Source: Strobilurus pachycystidiatus
Taxonomy: Eukaryota > Basidiomycota > Agaricomycetes > Agaricales > Physalacriaceae
Length of the DNA stretch: 64,000 bases
Assembly (NCBI GenBank): GCA_019915135.1
Contig: JAHLMK010000013.1
Span: forward strand, 744,001 to 808,000
Direction of reading: 5' to 3'
Both the position numbers and the translations under genes were made by a program. Below are positions 33,750 through 43,199 of the stretch, in pieces. The stretch's first letter is position 1. The number at the start of each line of letters is the position of its first letter. Under the pieces are notes generated by a model, which did not search any database, had not been told where the DNA came from, and saw nothing but the letters and a program-made list of their open reading frames with translations.

Positions 33750-35069
33750 TCAAAAGCTTGGACCTGGTCGCCAGTCGTCGTGTCAGTAGCATGGACATGT
33801 CCAGAAGATAAGCTTACTGACACGATAATCCTCCAGAATCTCATGGACTTGACCAACCTCGTAGTGCATAAGAGGATATAAGTTCCGGGGAAGAAACTGC
33901 ATCTCGCAACGACCATCTCCAAAAATCCGATCCCATAAGGCAGGCCCAACCCGGTCTCGCAGAGATGGCCTCCATGGGGTCCATTGGTCGGCGGTGCGCA
34001 ATCGACGAGATAGTTCGAAGGCGGTATGCTTGAGGGTCGCCGCACCTTGGCAAACCTCCAAATCCCAGAGACTAACGATGCGGTTGACCTGCTCACTCAG
34101 CAGCTGCAGTCGACAGGCTTGTTCTCGGGTATAGAAAAGCCCCACATCCATATATGTCATCTTCAATATCCTGGTTTAGAGCATCACATATTGATCAATG
34201 AAGAAACTAGACTCACAGTGAGATTGGTATCTCGAAGAAAGTCATTCAAACCTCCAATGTTTTTCTGCAGTCGAGGGAGGAAGTTTCCCAAAGAATCAGC
34301 GTGAAGGCGAATCAGATCATGATATATCTTCGAAGCCTGTGCATCGGAACTCGTATGACGAGTCTTGACACAAGCAGCCGTATCGAAGATTGTCTCCATA
34401 GTTCCCTGATAATCCAACAGCGTCTTGGGCCCAACGTATGCCGAGACCTGAATCGATAACTCCGCAGTAGCTGTTGAAATGGTAATGATTCGCCTGGTAA
34501 AAGTTCAGATAGGATCGTCATGGCTGACTGTCAGATGACTCACTCGCGGTTGGCCCTCGCTCGATCTTGGATTAGTCGTTGAGGCGCCTGGAGGATATCC
34601 ACAGTCTTAGCTTGAATCGTCTCCATTCTCGCTATCCACATGACGAGAGAGGCCGTCGCAATAGCGAGCATAACCAACATCTTGACTTGGTTCATGGTAA
34701 ATTTCACCTCCGTTGCCTGTATTTAGAATTAAAAATGTGACAACGATCGTGGTCCAAAGTCCAACGTACCGATGGCCCGAGAACAGGCTTTGGGATACCC
34801 CGATTGAGAGACTCCTCTGGAGAGTCAACGCTTCCAGAATCCCCTGGAGAGCCAACGCCTGCAGACTCCCCTGGAGAGTCAACGCTTCCAGACGCCCCTG
34901 GAGAGTCGGCGCTTTCAGAATCTCCAATCTCTACTTCATCCGCGACTTCGATATCCTCGATAGCCGGCCCCCATTCGATGGCTAGGGTAGAGGTGTGCCG
35001 CCAAGGATCCATAGGTAAATCGGGGTTCATCGCGGAAGGAGAGGAAAGTACACCTCGTGTACTGTACAT
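33750..35069 (-). CDS. Single-pass membrane protein with a coding minisatellite
   Basis: Five exons join in frame into 368 residues: 34770-35069, 34544-34716, 34217-34493, 33818-34160 and 33750-33763. Introns are 50-56 bases with standard GT..AG ends. The N-terminal 100 residues are acidic and contain four repeats of nine residues of the type (S/D)SPG(E/D)SxxV. A membrane helix follows (MLVMLAIATASLVMWIA, about residues 113-129). The rest is mostly helical (TVDILQAPQRLIQDRARANR; NFLPRLQKNIGGLNDFLRD), ending in EVGQVHEILEDYRVSPSF. A TATAAAG box lies just upstream of the chosen ATG at 35069; an in-frame ATG at 35189 is an alternative. The last coding exon is only 14 bases. Family unknown; the layout suggests an outer or lumenal helical domain on one membrane anchor. 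Confidence 0.78.
34817..34924. repeat. 27-base minisatellite, four units, coding
   Basis: Four units of 27 bases, each starting CTGGAGAG on the plus strand (34817, 34844, 34871, 34898), lie inside the first exon of the membrane-protein gene. On the minus strand each codes for nine residues with an SPG or SPE core. The length, a multiple of three, keeps the frame whatever the copy number. Confidence 0.92.
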
Positions 35070-35741
35070 GGCATGCTTTATAGGTTTTGCACGCCCCGTG
35101 TAAGGAGCGTGTTTCGATTTAACATGGCGAGATCCGGGGTCGTTAAAACGAACGACTGTGGTCATGAAGCGGGACGGAACGGGATTCAAGCGTTTTGGAG
35201 ATGTATCTCATCAGTTGGGAGCACAGGGAGGGGGCAAGAGAGCAACACGATTGAATCGAATAACGGCGTTAGCCATTTCAACGATTTGAGATACTAGCGA
35301 CATCAACCAATGCACGATGGCATACTTCGACGACCGTTCATTGTTCACAGGCTGAGAGGACAACAGCGCAGGACTGAATGTAGACTTCATCTCTCAAGTA
35401 GGGACACGTAATTGGGAAATTCGATTTGGAGGAGGCTTCGATATGGATACCGCGACGCGCACAACGCCTGGATTGCGACATTGCCATATATCACTAGAGC
35501 ACATTGTCGATTCCCGTCAAGTCTATGAGAGGCGTGGGTGGGACGGCACTGCGCGTTGAATGAGCTACGTTCACTTTGATCGAGATACAGACACTTGCCG
35601 GGTGGCACTCGGAAAGGAATTTGAAGCAGCTGTGGTTAAGTCGATGCAAATTCTTGTGACATTGAATGCAGGGCTCCAAATAAGAAACAATACGTTGAAC
35701 GCGCATAGATAGAATTTGGCACTTCACCGACTCCTGCGCCT
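35070..35741. other. Intergenic gap
   Basis: This stretch contains the presumed promoter of the membrane-protein gene (TATAAAG near 35080). I see no other supported feature. Confidence 0.35.
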
Positions 35742-36200
35742 TCAACCGAAGTTGTCTGCCGCGCGTCGGATTTGCGTGACAACATCATGCGACCAAGCGT
35801 CAGTGCCGGCAGCAACAGTATGCCAGTCTGCAACCACGACAGGCACAGGGAGGAGAGACAGAGCTCTGCGCAGGTCAGACAGCCACGCCTTGTAAGCTTT
35901 GATGAATGTTTGAATGTCGCAACGACGGATTTTAACCAACAGCGAGCCGCGGATATTCCAGACTGCCACCCAAATCCAACGACGGTCGTTTTCGGAGAGG
36001 ACAATGTACTCGGTATCGGAGTGGTCGTCGCACGGCCTTTGCCCTGCTGGGAAGGCTTCTTGGTGAGAGTGCGTTTGCGAGGAACTTTCAGAAAGGTAGT
36101 GGGCGCCCTCATCAGCCTGTGTAGGAATGTCCTCGGCGGGATCCTCCTCCGTAGGAATGTCCTCGGCGGGATCCTCCTCCGTAACAATGAGAGGAAAGGG
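35742..36200 (-). CDS. Possible acidic hypothetical protein, exon only
   Basis: One minus frame, open from about 36200 to a stop at 35742, reads EEDPAEDIPTEEDPAEDIPT, then YLSESSSQTHSHQEAF and a globular-looking end (WIWVAVWNIRGSLLVKIRR, FIKAYKAWLSDLRRALSLL). The acidic part is coded by an exact 30-base tandem repeat. A second minus frame (35636-36187) and a plus frame (35772-36344) are open over the same bases, so the coding frame is not certain. I prefer the acidic frame because it gives a low-complexity tail followed by an amphipathic domain with Trp. Start and upstream exons are unknown. Confidence 0.3.
   Translation of the reverse strand, partial: PFPLIVTEEDPAEDIPTEEDPAEDIPTQADEGAHYLSESSSQTHSHQEAFPAGQRPCDDHSDTEYIVLSENDRRWIWVAVWNIRGSLLVKIRRCDIQTFIKAYKAWLSDLRRALSLLPVPVVVADWHTVAAGTDAWSHDVVTQIRRAADNFG
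36121..36180. repeat. Exact 30-base tandem duplication
   Basis: GTAGGAATGTCCTCGGCGGG plus ATCCTCCTCC is present twice without a mismatch (36121-36150 and 36151-36180), and a partial third unit starts at 36181 (GTAACAATG). The unit length is a multiple of three, so every frame through it stays open. Confidence 0.95.
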
Positions 36201-36344
36201 GCCGCGCGAGGGGCAACGATAGCGTCGGGAGGGGGAGTGGGAACGGGAGCAGGCGCGCCAGCAGGAGGCAGGATGGATAGACAGGAATGGAATGGATCGT
36301 CAACGGCGCGATGTTGGCAGAAACGTTCAGACCAATATACCTAA

Positions 36345-37553
36345 TAGCCATCAGCCAAGATAAAAGACGAGGGCATGATGAACATACCAGAGCAAAAATC
36401 CAGATTGGTGGAAAGCAGTACGCGGTCGGCACGGAAGGAGAGAAAGAGATGTCCGTGGTAGCTAGACCATACCAAGCTGTCTGGTTTATATGAACGAGCA
36501 TATCGACAACGTCGAGATGGATTAACTTACCGTGAGTCCTACAGTGCGCTGAACCGTCCAGTACTTGACGCCTAAGTGCACAGATACACTAGTCAGACGT
36601 TCATAGCAGCGTTGGATGGGTGGCGATATGTACGCCGACTTCCCGCCCCTTGCCCGACTACGCCACATATTGAACCGATTTCACAACGAGGGCGATGGGT
36701 GGGGCTCAGTCAACCCTCCAAAGTCATACCCTACATAGTAGGCACTGGTACGTCAGACCAGGCGAGAACTGTACATTCCACAAAGCAGGGGGCGATAACA
36801 AGCCCGCGGATGTCCGGCCATGCAGTAGCACAACGGCGATAGTTGGTGGTCGCCGGGCATAAGTCGATGTACCGGGGCACTATGTCAATCAGCGCGCAAA
36901 GTCACAAGCCGACATACTGGACGCACCAATGTCAAGATGACGGCGGTTAGGGCTGCGGCATAACCTGTATACTATTCATGGTCAACGAGCAGCATGGAAA
37001 TGCTGAGCACTTACAGTAAACTGGAGGGCATCAAGATGCAGCGTCTGACGCGTAATGGACGTGTCTAAGTCGGAAGGATGGTGCAGATGAGCGCCGGCAA
37101 TCGTGAGGAAGGCGGATGGTGCAAATGACGGCTCAATTAATTACTACGAGAACAATACATATTTTCTGGTGAGCACAGGCCGGACATGGTGAGGCGTGGC
37201 CGCGCCCCAATGTGCGAGAGAACAACAAGCAGCAAGAATGACGGGCGTGTCGAGGGTGATTCCGATGTAGCTGAGCAAGAGTTCTCGACGGGCGTCCAGG
37301 CAAGCAAAACGCGATGATGGCCGCGACGAGGTGCGCGTTGATTTAGGGCTGCTGCCGCGGCGAGTACGTCGTTGCCAGTCTTCGATCCCCGGGATGCACA
37401 AAGGCGGCAGTGAGGTGGCGGAGCTGGAGAATGTCAGGTGGAATGAGAGCAGAAGGGCGGGCTACGCACTTTGCTGTCCTCAGCGGGTGAGCGCCCCATG
37501 GCCGGCACAGAGATGAACGCTGGTGTGCCCAAAGGCTGCAGCTAGGCGGAGCT
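36345..37553. other. Intergenic stretch
   Basis: No supportable gene, RNA or element was found. The right end borders the dispersed repeat at 37554. Confidence 0.35.
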
Positions 37554-37670
37554 AGCTGCTATGGTACTGAATTGAGGGTGTTCCCTTGAGACCGAGCGGG
37601 TAAGTAGGCCTTGCCCTGGCAGCATCTGCTGCCAGTGGCCGCACTGCGGTCTGAGGAAAAAAAGACGGCG
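37554..37670. repeat. Dispersed repeat, copy A
   Basis: About 117 bases resemble 42992-43112 in the same orientation. The core (37577-37601, beginning GGTGTTCCCTTGAG) matches 25 of 25 bases at 43016-43040. It is followed by shared AGTAGGCCTTGCCCTG and CACTGCGGTCTG. Copy B lies directly at the 3' end of the Crypton-like recombinase pseudogene, so copy A may be a solo remnant of the same element. Confidence 0.75.
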
Positions 37671-37879
37671 TGACACACCTTTTACAGGCAGCTCGGCAGT
37701 CAACGAGCGTTACGACGCGTCGAGAACGCGGTCGTGACCTGGGCGTGGAAGTAAACGAACAGAGAATGACCGATGACTCAGTCATCAGCAAAATTGTGGA
37801 TCACGGCCCGATCTTGATACCTGCCTTCAATTACTCTTGACGGATACGCTCAACAGGCCAAGCTTAGACTACGGCCACT

Positions 37880-39610
37880 AGATACGCTGTCTGACGGGCG
37901 AGACTCTGAGTTTGCATTTGCTCAGCTTTTCTTCTACTGTGTTTGGGTCAACTCGGCCACCTCGGACGACAAACACTTATATCGCGCCGAGGATGCCCGT
38001 CATATGCACGGCGAGCCGATGGAGCACGGGCCCAGTCAAGAGCACGACTTCGCGGAGTCTGGAGTGCTACGGAAGGGCATCCTCATCACATCACCCCGAC
38101 GCCATTGTCTTGCTGCTCCACATAGGTGCGTCCAGTATTTCAGCCGACCACTTTGTGCATTTATTGACTCGATGTCTAGGTGCTCTTGATCGTGCCCACC
38201 AACCACCAACTGTCGTCGTTCCCCGGACATTGACCAGCTCACTGACGTGATCCTTCTCACCCCATTAGTTTTACGCGACGACTACTGCAACGACGCGACA
38301 CTTCTCCCAACGGACATTCCATGAAGGGCTACTTTGTGCGTGACTCTGCGTCCGGCATCATCTTTCTCACCGCGCCAACACCTCCAGTTACGAGACAATG
38401 CTGGGATTCTCTTCTCGATGCTTCGTACGCGTCGCTCACACAACCGTACTTGCATCGAGAGCGGAACGTTCATGATGTGCATCCCAATTGTAGTCTTCAT
38501 GAACTCAACTCGATGTCAAACAGTATGTCGTGGGACATAATGGCACGGTGACGGCCTCAACGGTACTTTGGACAGGACAATTTTTTTTTCGCGAACTTGA
38601 ACGATTTCATGGCTTCTACCCTGAAGTTGTCGCGCTTGCTGGTCATCCGGTCTCACATGTTGAACAGGCCGACGACGTCGCCCTTTGGTCAACCACACTC
38701 GAAGTATTGCAGCTCCGATGGTGCAGGTCAACCTTCATGACACTGAGGATCTCGAAGACGCAGTGGATGGGCTTTACAGTGGATGGTCCTTAGAGCGGAC
38801 CCTAAATTGCTGTCAGTCAACGGCGCGGCGCTAGAACTTGTGGAGGACTGACTACAAGTTTGTGGGCGTTCCTTCCACCTCCCAACATCGCGATCGATTT
38901 ACTGAGCACTACCGTCAGAAAGCGAAGGCTGCGAGAAAGTGAATGCCACCTTCTTGCTTGAAAAGTTCATCGGTCCCCTCCCGGCAACAATGGCACGAAA
39001 ACTGAACATGGCGACCGTGGCCGCTGGGGTCGCCCTGGAAATCAAATCGGACACCTCAACTGAACTGCAAAACGTTCAGACATTTATTCCTCCGTAGCAT
39101 GCTCGGCCTTTCACGGAGTATAGTGGTGCCCCTCTACACAGAGACTAGCATAGTGCCCATCCAATATCGCAGAATTGTGATCGCCAGCTCCCACATGCGT
39201 TATAGTACCACAAGTCGGTCATTATTGCGGACTGGACGGACGCTGCGACATCCCAGAGGTCCTGGTATGATGGAGTCATAGATAACGTAGAGGAATCCTG
39301 CGATGAATGGCTTGCGGAAGAGACGATGTCTAGCGTCAGGCGTGGATGAGGTTGTCACCAGCTGGACAACCACCAACCCTCCGGCGAAGAAGAAGGCCTC
39401 ACGACTATCAGAATCTCGACACTACTTGACTCTTGGTTTCCCAGACTCCAGGCGTACGTTGGCGGAACTACTGTTCTCGGATCAGAAACTCGGTGTTGAA
39501 GTGCTGCGAAAATCTGATGGGCAACATCGTCCTCGGTTCTCTCGCGAGTGGCACTTTGCAGGTTTTGTCCACATGCCCTATTGCAATGCACGGGCAGTGA
39601 TGATATAGTC
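37880..39610 (+). pseudogene. Decayed LINE-type (non-LTR) reverse transcriptase
   Basis: Scattered plus-strand blocks follow the order of a fungal LINE ORF2 protein. They are VVLRDDYCNDATLLPTDIP (38265-38320); VALAGHPVSHVEQADDVALW and ST (38627-38697), the catalytic-loop region with A-D-D; and MLGLSRSIVVPLYTETSIVP and IQYRRIVIA (39098-39185). The matching elements have QADD(I/V)ALWS followed by FLR..LGL..RS...PL.TE.G..P..YRR. Stops and frame changes are frequent, and the palm region before HVEQADD is largely lost. Related C-terminal scraps occur at 8.1 and 25.7 kb on the other strand. Not active. Confidence 0.65.
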
Positions 39611-39796
39611 AAGCTTCGGGAGGATCTCTGGAGGCGTATCGACCAGCATGACGATAACTTGTGTGCGGAAACTTCGCAAAGATGCTCTCAGTTTATGATC
39701 GGGTGGCCGTATGGTACCATGTATTGATTATCACTCGGCACGGAGCATTCCTAATCGCATCACGGCGCTCAGCCCATATCGCGATTATCAGAGAAC

Positions 39797-41053
39797 TTGA
39801 TAAGAAGCGCTCACATTCTTCACGCCTTGCATACCTTTCTACCGCCAGGCCTCTTCAAGCGCTGCATTTCTCTGCGTCGTTGGATGCCAGTGGCACAAGC
39901 TGTGATAGCCTCCGGGCGATCTGTCGAGGCTCTTGTGACAGATGCCTACAGATGGGAGGTGGCTTCAGAGACATTGTGTTTCATGATCATACACGCCGTT
40001 CAGTCACCCGATCTGTGTGCCGATATTCAGGAGATTGTCGTCACCTTGGTATGCGCCGCGCTGTCAGCCGCCGAATCGGAGCACAGGCTTGCCCAACAAT
40101 CGGTTACGCATACATCGCATATCGATATTCTCCCTGACGAGATCATCAGCTACATTTTTCGCCTCTCCATTGGTTTCTCGCCATCTCTATCATACCCTCT
40201 TTCCTTTGGTCCCTGGCACTTGTCGTGGGTCTGTCGTCGCTGGCAAACGATACTCAAGGAACCTTCCTTTTGGACGTCCCTTTCAATTCCCCCATATTTA
40301 CCTCGAAATCTACCCGACAGCACTTACTTCCCCCTGCTCCATCACATCTTGCTGCAGGTTTTGGAGCGTGCGTGTGACCTCTCCATAACCTTCACATTGC
40401 CCTTGGCGCTTCCGGGAGATTTGAATGCACTCCCGGCTCATCGCCGTTGTTGGAGAACTGCGAGGTCCATGCATGGACCATCAGCATTGCTTCGCGGTCG
40501 ACGGCTCCTCAATGGCGCCACTTCCAGCTCCCACTTAACGATGGTTTTCCCCGATGAAAGTCAATTTCCCGTGGAGATCATTACCCAGATTTTCTCCACC
40601 TTTGGGCGCGTCCCAATTTCGGTACTTGGGCTGGACTCTCAGAGCTATAATTCCCGCAACATCGTCCTTGCGCTATCCATTCTCACTCCCAATACGGCTT
40701 CCGGCCGTGACGCTTTCTGGTTTTCTAATCGACCACCGCTCCTCCCTAATCTTACGAAGCTACACCTTCATTTTGCACATGGCATGGTTTGCCAGTGCGA
40801 ACCAATGGGAAGCTCAGGTTGGGATTGCGTAGGCCTGGGTAGTAGTGGGTTGATTGGCGACATGTTGTATGAGCTGCACATAAGAAACTCGGCGGCAAGA
40901 CTACAGGAGGTATGCTTTGAGGTGTCGCATGCGTCTAGAGATTTGCCAGAGTGTGTTGAGCACTACCGCACGAAATTGTTGGGGAACTCGAAGCTCTTGG
41001 GATTGAGGATTGAATTCAAGATACTATGTTTGACATGGCCGCATTGGCACTAA
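39797..41053 (+). CDS. F-box-like protein
   Basis: An uninterrupted frame ends at 41053. The first ATG is at 39884 (MPVAQAVIASGRS), giving about 389 residues; the frame is open slightly further upstream. An F-box-like motif occupies roughly residues 80-140 from that ATG: HIDILPDEIISYIFRLSIGF, then WHLSWVCRRWQTILKEPSFW. It should bind the SKP1 adaptor of an SCF ubiquitin ligase. The rest contains leucine-rich strands expected of the substrate-binding part (PVEIITQIFSTFG, LLPNLTKLHLHFAHG). Agaricomycetes carry large families of this layout. The frame is intact and follows the LINE remnant by less than 200 bases. Confidence 0.8.
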   Translation: MIRSAHILHALHTFLPPGLFKRCISLRRWMPVAQAVIASGRSVEALVTDAYRWEVASETLCFMIIHAVQSPDLCADIQEIVVTLVCAALSAAESEHRLAQQSVTHTSHIDILPDEIISYIFRLSIGFSPSLSYPLSFGPWHLSWVCRRWQTILKEPSFWTSLSIPPYLPRNLPDSTYFPLLHHILLQVLERACDLSITFTLPLALPGDLNALPAHRRCWRTARSMHGPSALLRGRRLLNGATSSSHLTMVFPDESQFPVEIITQIFSTFGRVPISVLGLDSQSYNSRNIVLALSILTPNTASGRDAFWFSNRPPLLPNLTKLHLHFAHGMVCQCEPMGSSGWDCVGLGSSGLIGDMLYELHIRNSAARLQEVCFEVSHASRDLPECVEHYRTKLLGNSKLLGLRIEFKILCLTWPHWH

Positions 41054-42991
41054 TCATAACCATCCTATACGCAGGTCTCATCCGCAGGCATGAAATTGAC
41101 GGCGATACTCACGAAACCTTTAGTAATCGAAGCGTGCCGTGGAGGGCCACCCGTAGATGCTGACTGAAGTTCGAAAAACATTGATGTTCACTATTACATT
41201 TGGATTGAATATCTGGTAAATGATTGTCATACCCCTGAGAGGTTTTGAGGTCGACGACCGGGATTGACGCGTCGGTTGGCCTGATTTTCGACTTATGCTA
41301 ACAATAATGTGTGGTACTACTTTATTATGATTGCCGGCCAATATCAATGTGTCGGTCGCGCGATTAGCGTCAGGCGGATCAGGATCACAAACTCGAGACT
41401 CCGACTCTGGACAATGCCATTGGAGACAGCCTACTAAGTTGGAGGACCAGTAATATGATACGGAAACTGAGGGATTAATATAGGAGCTCGTGTAACATTC
41501 TCCTCATTTTGAATCGTCTCGGTGTTGCGTGAAAGAGTGGCGGATGAAGATGTGTGACTGATTTTTCAATCGTGCTTGTTCTCTTCCCGACGGAAGACCT
41601 GGATCAGTACACAATGTGAAGCTACTTAACAGCAATAGCTATAGGCCAGATGAGTCATGGGAGGTGAAAGAGATGTCTCAATAATGTAGAGTATTTGGAC
41701 GCTCGAGACGAACGTCGGTGGCTAGAATGTAAGTCGGTACGCGAATAATTGAGTCATAGATTAGTCGTCTGAAAAGTCTCTGCCAGTGGGTTTGCTGTGA
41801 AGAAGTCGGGGCTAGCGTGTAGCTTAGCAAGTCCGTACTTGTGTCGAGGCTCAAATGGCACACATTGTATTGGTAAAGCAAGAGTTAGATTCGTTGCTTT
41901 ACGTAGGCATCCACTGTATAAATTGGGAGATCAGGGCTTGGAAGCTAAGCGCAGGCTACTACTGCGATCAGTCCGCTGCGCAGCAAAGCCGCAGGCCGCG
42001 AACACCAACGTGTAGGGTAGTCGCCAGACGACGAGGACACAGAGTACATGGCATCTGGTGGGTCGTTCCCAAGAGAAACGAACAGAGAGCTAGAACGCCA
42101 TACGGACAACAAAACGAACATGACAGTAGAAGCGAGGAAGATGTCTTCAGCCTCGCGATGAGGAGTGTTCTCCAGTCACTTGTCGAGTGCACGGAATACA
42201 TGCGGGGAGCTTGTCAAAAGGCCCGGATGTCGTCAAGAGATGACACGTCACAGAAACCTACCCGATAGTTTGCAAGCAGCGTAGAGCGACTAGTAGTCAA
42301 TACCTAGATTGATGATGGGAATTAGAAGCGATCGCGAAAAGATCGTTGACGCACTGCGGCATTTCGTGGCTCTACCAGAAAGGACGATGACACTGCAAAC
42401 CTTCCATAGACCGTAGCGGCTGGGGGAGCAGCAACCGATATGTTGGCGTCCTCGTCCCAAGCCTCATGACCAATGCATGCGTCGGAGTCTCCATGATTGT
42501 CTCATCGCCTCCACAGAGCTCTAGATGCTAGAGGTAAGGTAAGTACGCGGCGCCGGACGCGGTCGCTGTCATGCAAAATCTCTCAAAAAGAAAGTCCCAG
42601 CAGAAGATAGATTAGCGCGAGGAATACCACGAGGTATCGAAGGATGGGGGTGTAACGGCACTGTGGCGGTTTCGCAAAGGTTGAGGAGCTCTCTGCACCA
42701 GTTTCATCTGCAATGAGTGCACGCACCAACAAGAGCTCTGGGCCACTAATCTGTCCTCCGCCTCGTCTAGGATGCTTACAGCGGTCTGCATCTTGTATAG
42801 AGAGCGCTTCGTCTACTTTGCGTACTAGCCTGTGGTGTTGTCCCCGCTAGATGCACCAGAGGAGTGGCACGGAACATCCATAGGTGGTAGTGAAGACCTG
42901 CTCCACCGGATGGATGGGGAGGAAGGTCGACGTCGTCGACGTAGCCAAGCCGAGTGACGAACGTATGTTATGAGTCCGCGTAGGCAGGAGT
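41054..42991. other. Intergenic stretch
   Basis: I see no gene in this 1.9 kb that I can support. The longest frame (41855-42268, plus) is basic and Ser/Arg-rich without splice sites or motifs. No RNA gene or repeat was noticed before 42992. Confidence 0.35.
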
Positions 42992-43112
42992 GAGCTGCTA
43001 TGGAACTAACTGGATGGTGTTCCCTTGAGACCGAGCGGGTGAGTAGGCCTTGCCCTGCCGACGTCTGCTGTCAGCGGCTGCACTGCGGTCTGGAGGAAAG
43101 TAAGAGGGCGAG
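42992..43112. repeat. Dispersed repeat, copy B
   Basis: This is the partner of 37554-37670, starting GAGCTGCTATGG and containing TCCCTTGAGACCGAGCGGGT and GCCTTGCCCTG. It sits just beyond the broken 3' end of the recombinase pseudogene and may be the terminal part of that element. Confidence 0.75.
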
Positions 43113-43199
43113 CACCTATCTATTGATACCAATTCTCGTTCAACAATACGCGTCGGACGCGTCTTCACGTGCGCTGCTGGCAAGTGGCGGTCAAAGTCA

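Noticed and set aside
40017..40388. 123-codon plus frame inside the F-box gene
   Set aside because: It is an out-of-frame shadow of the F-box exon.
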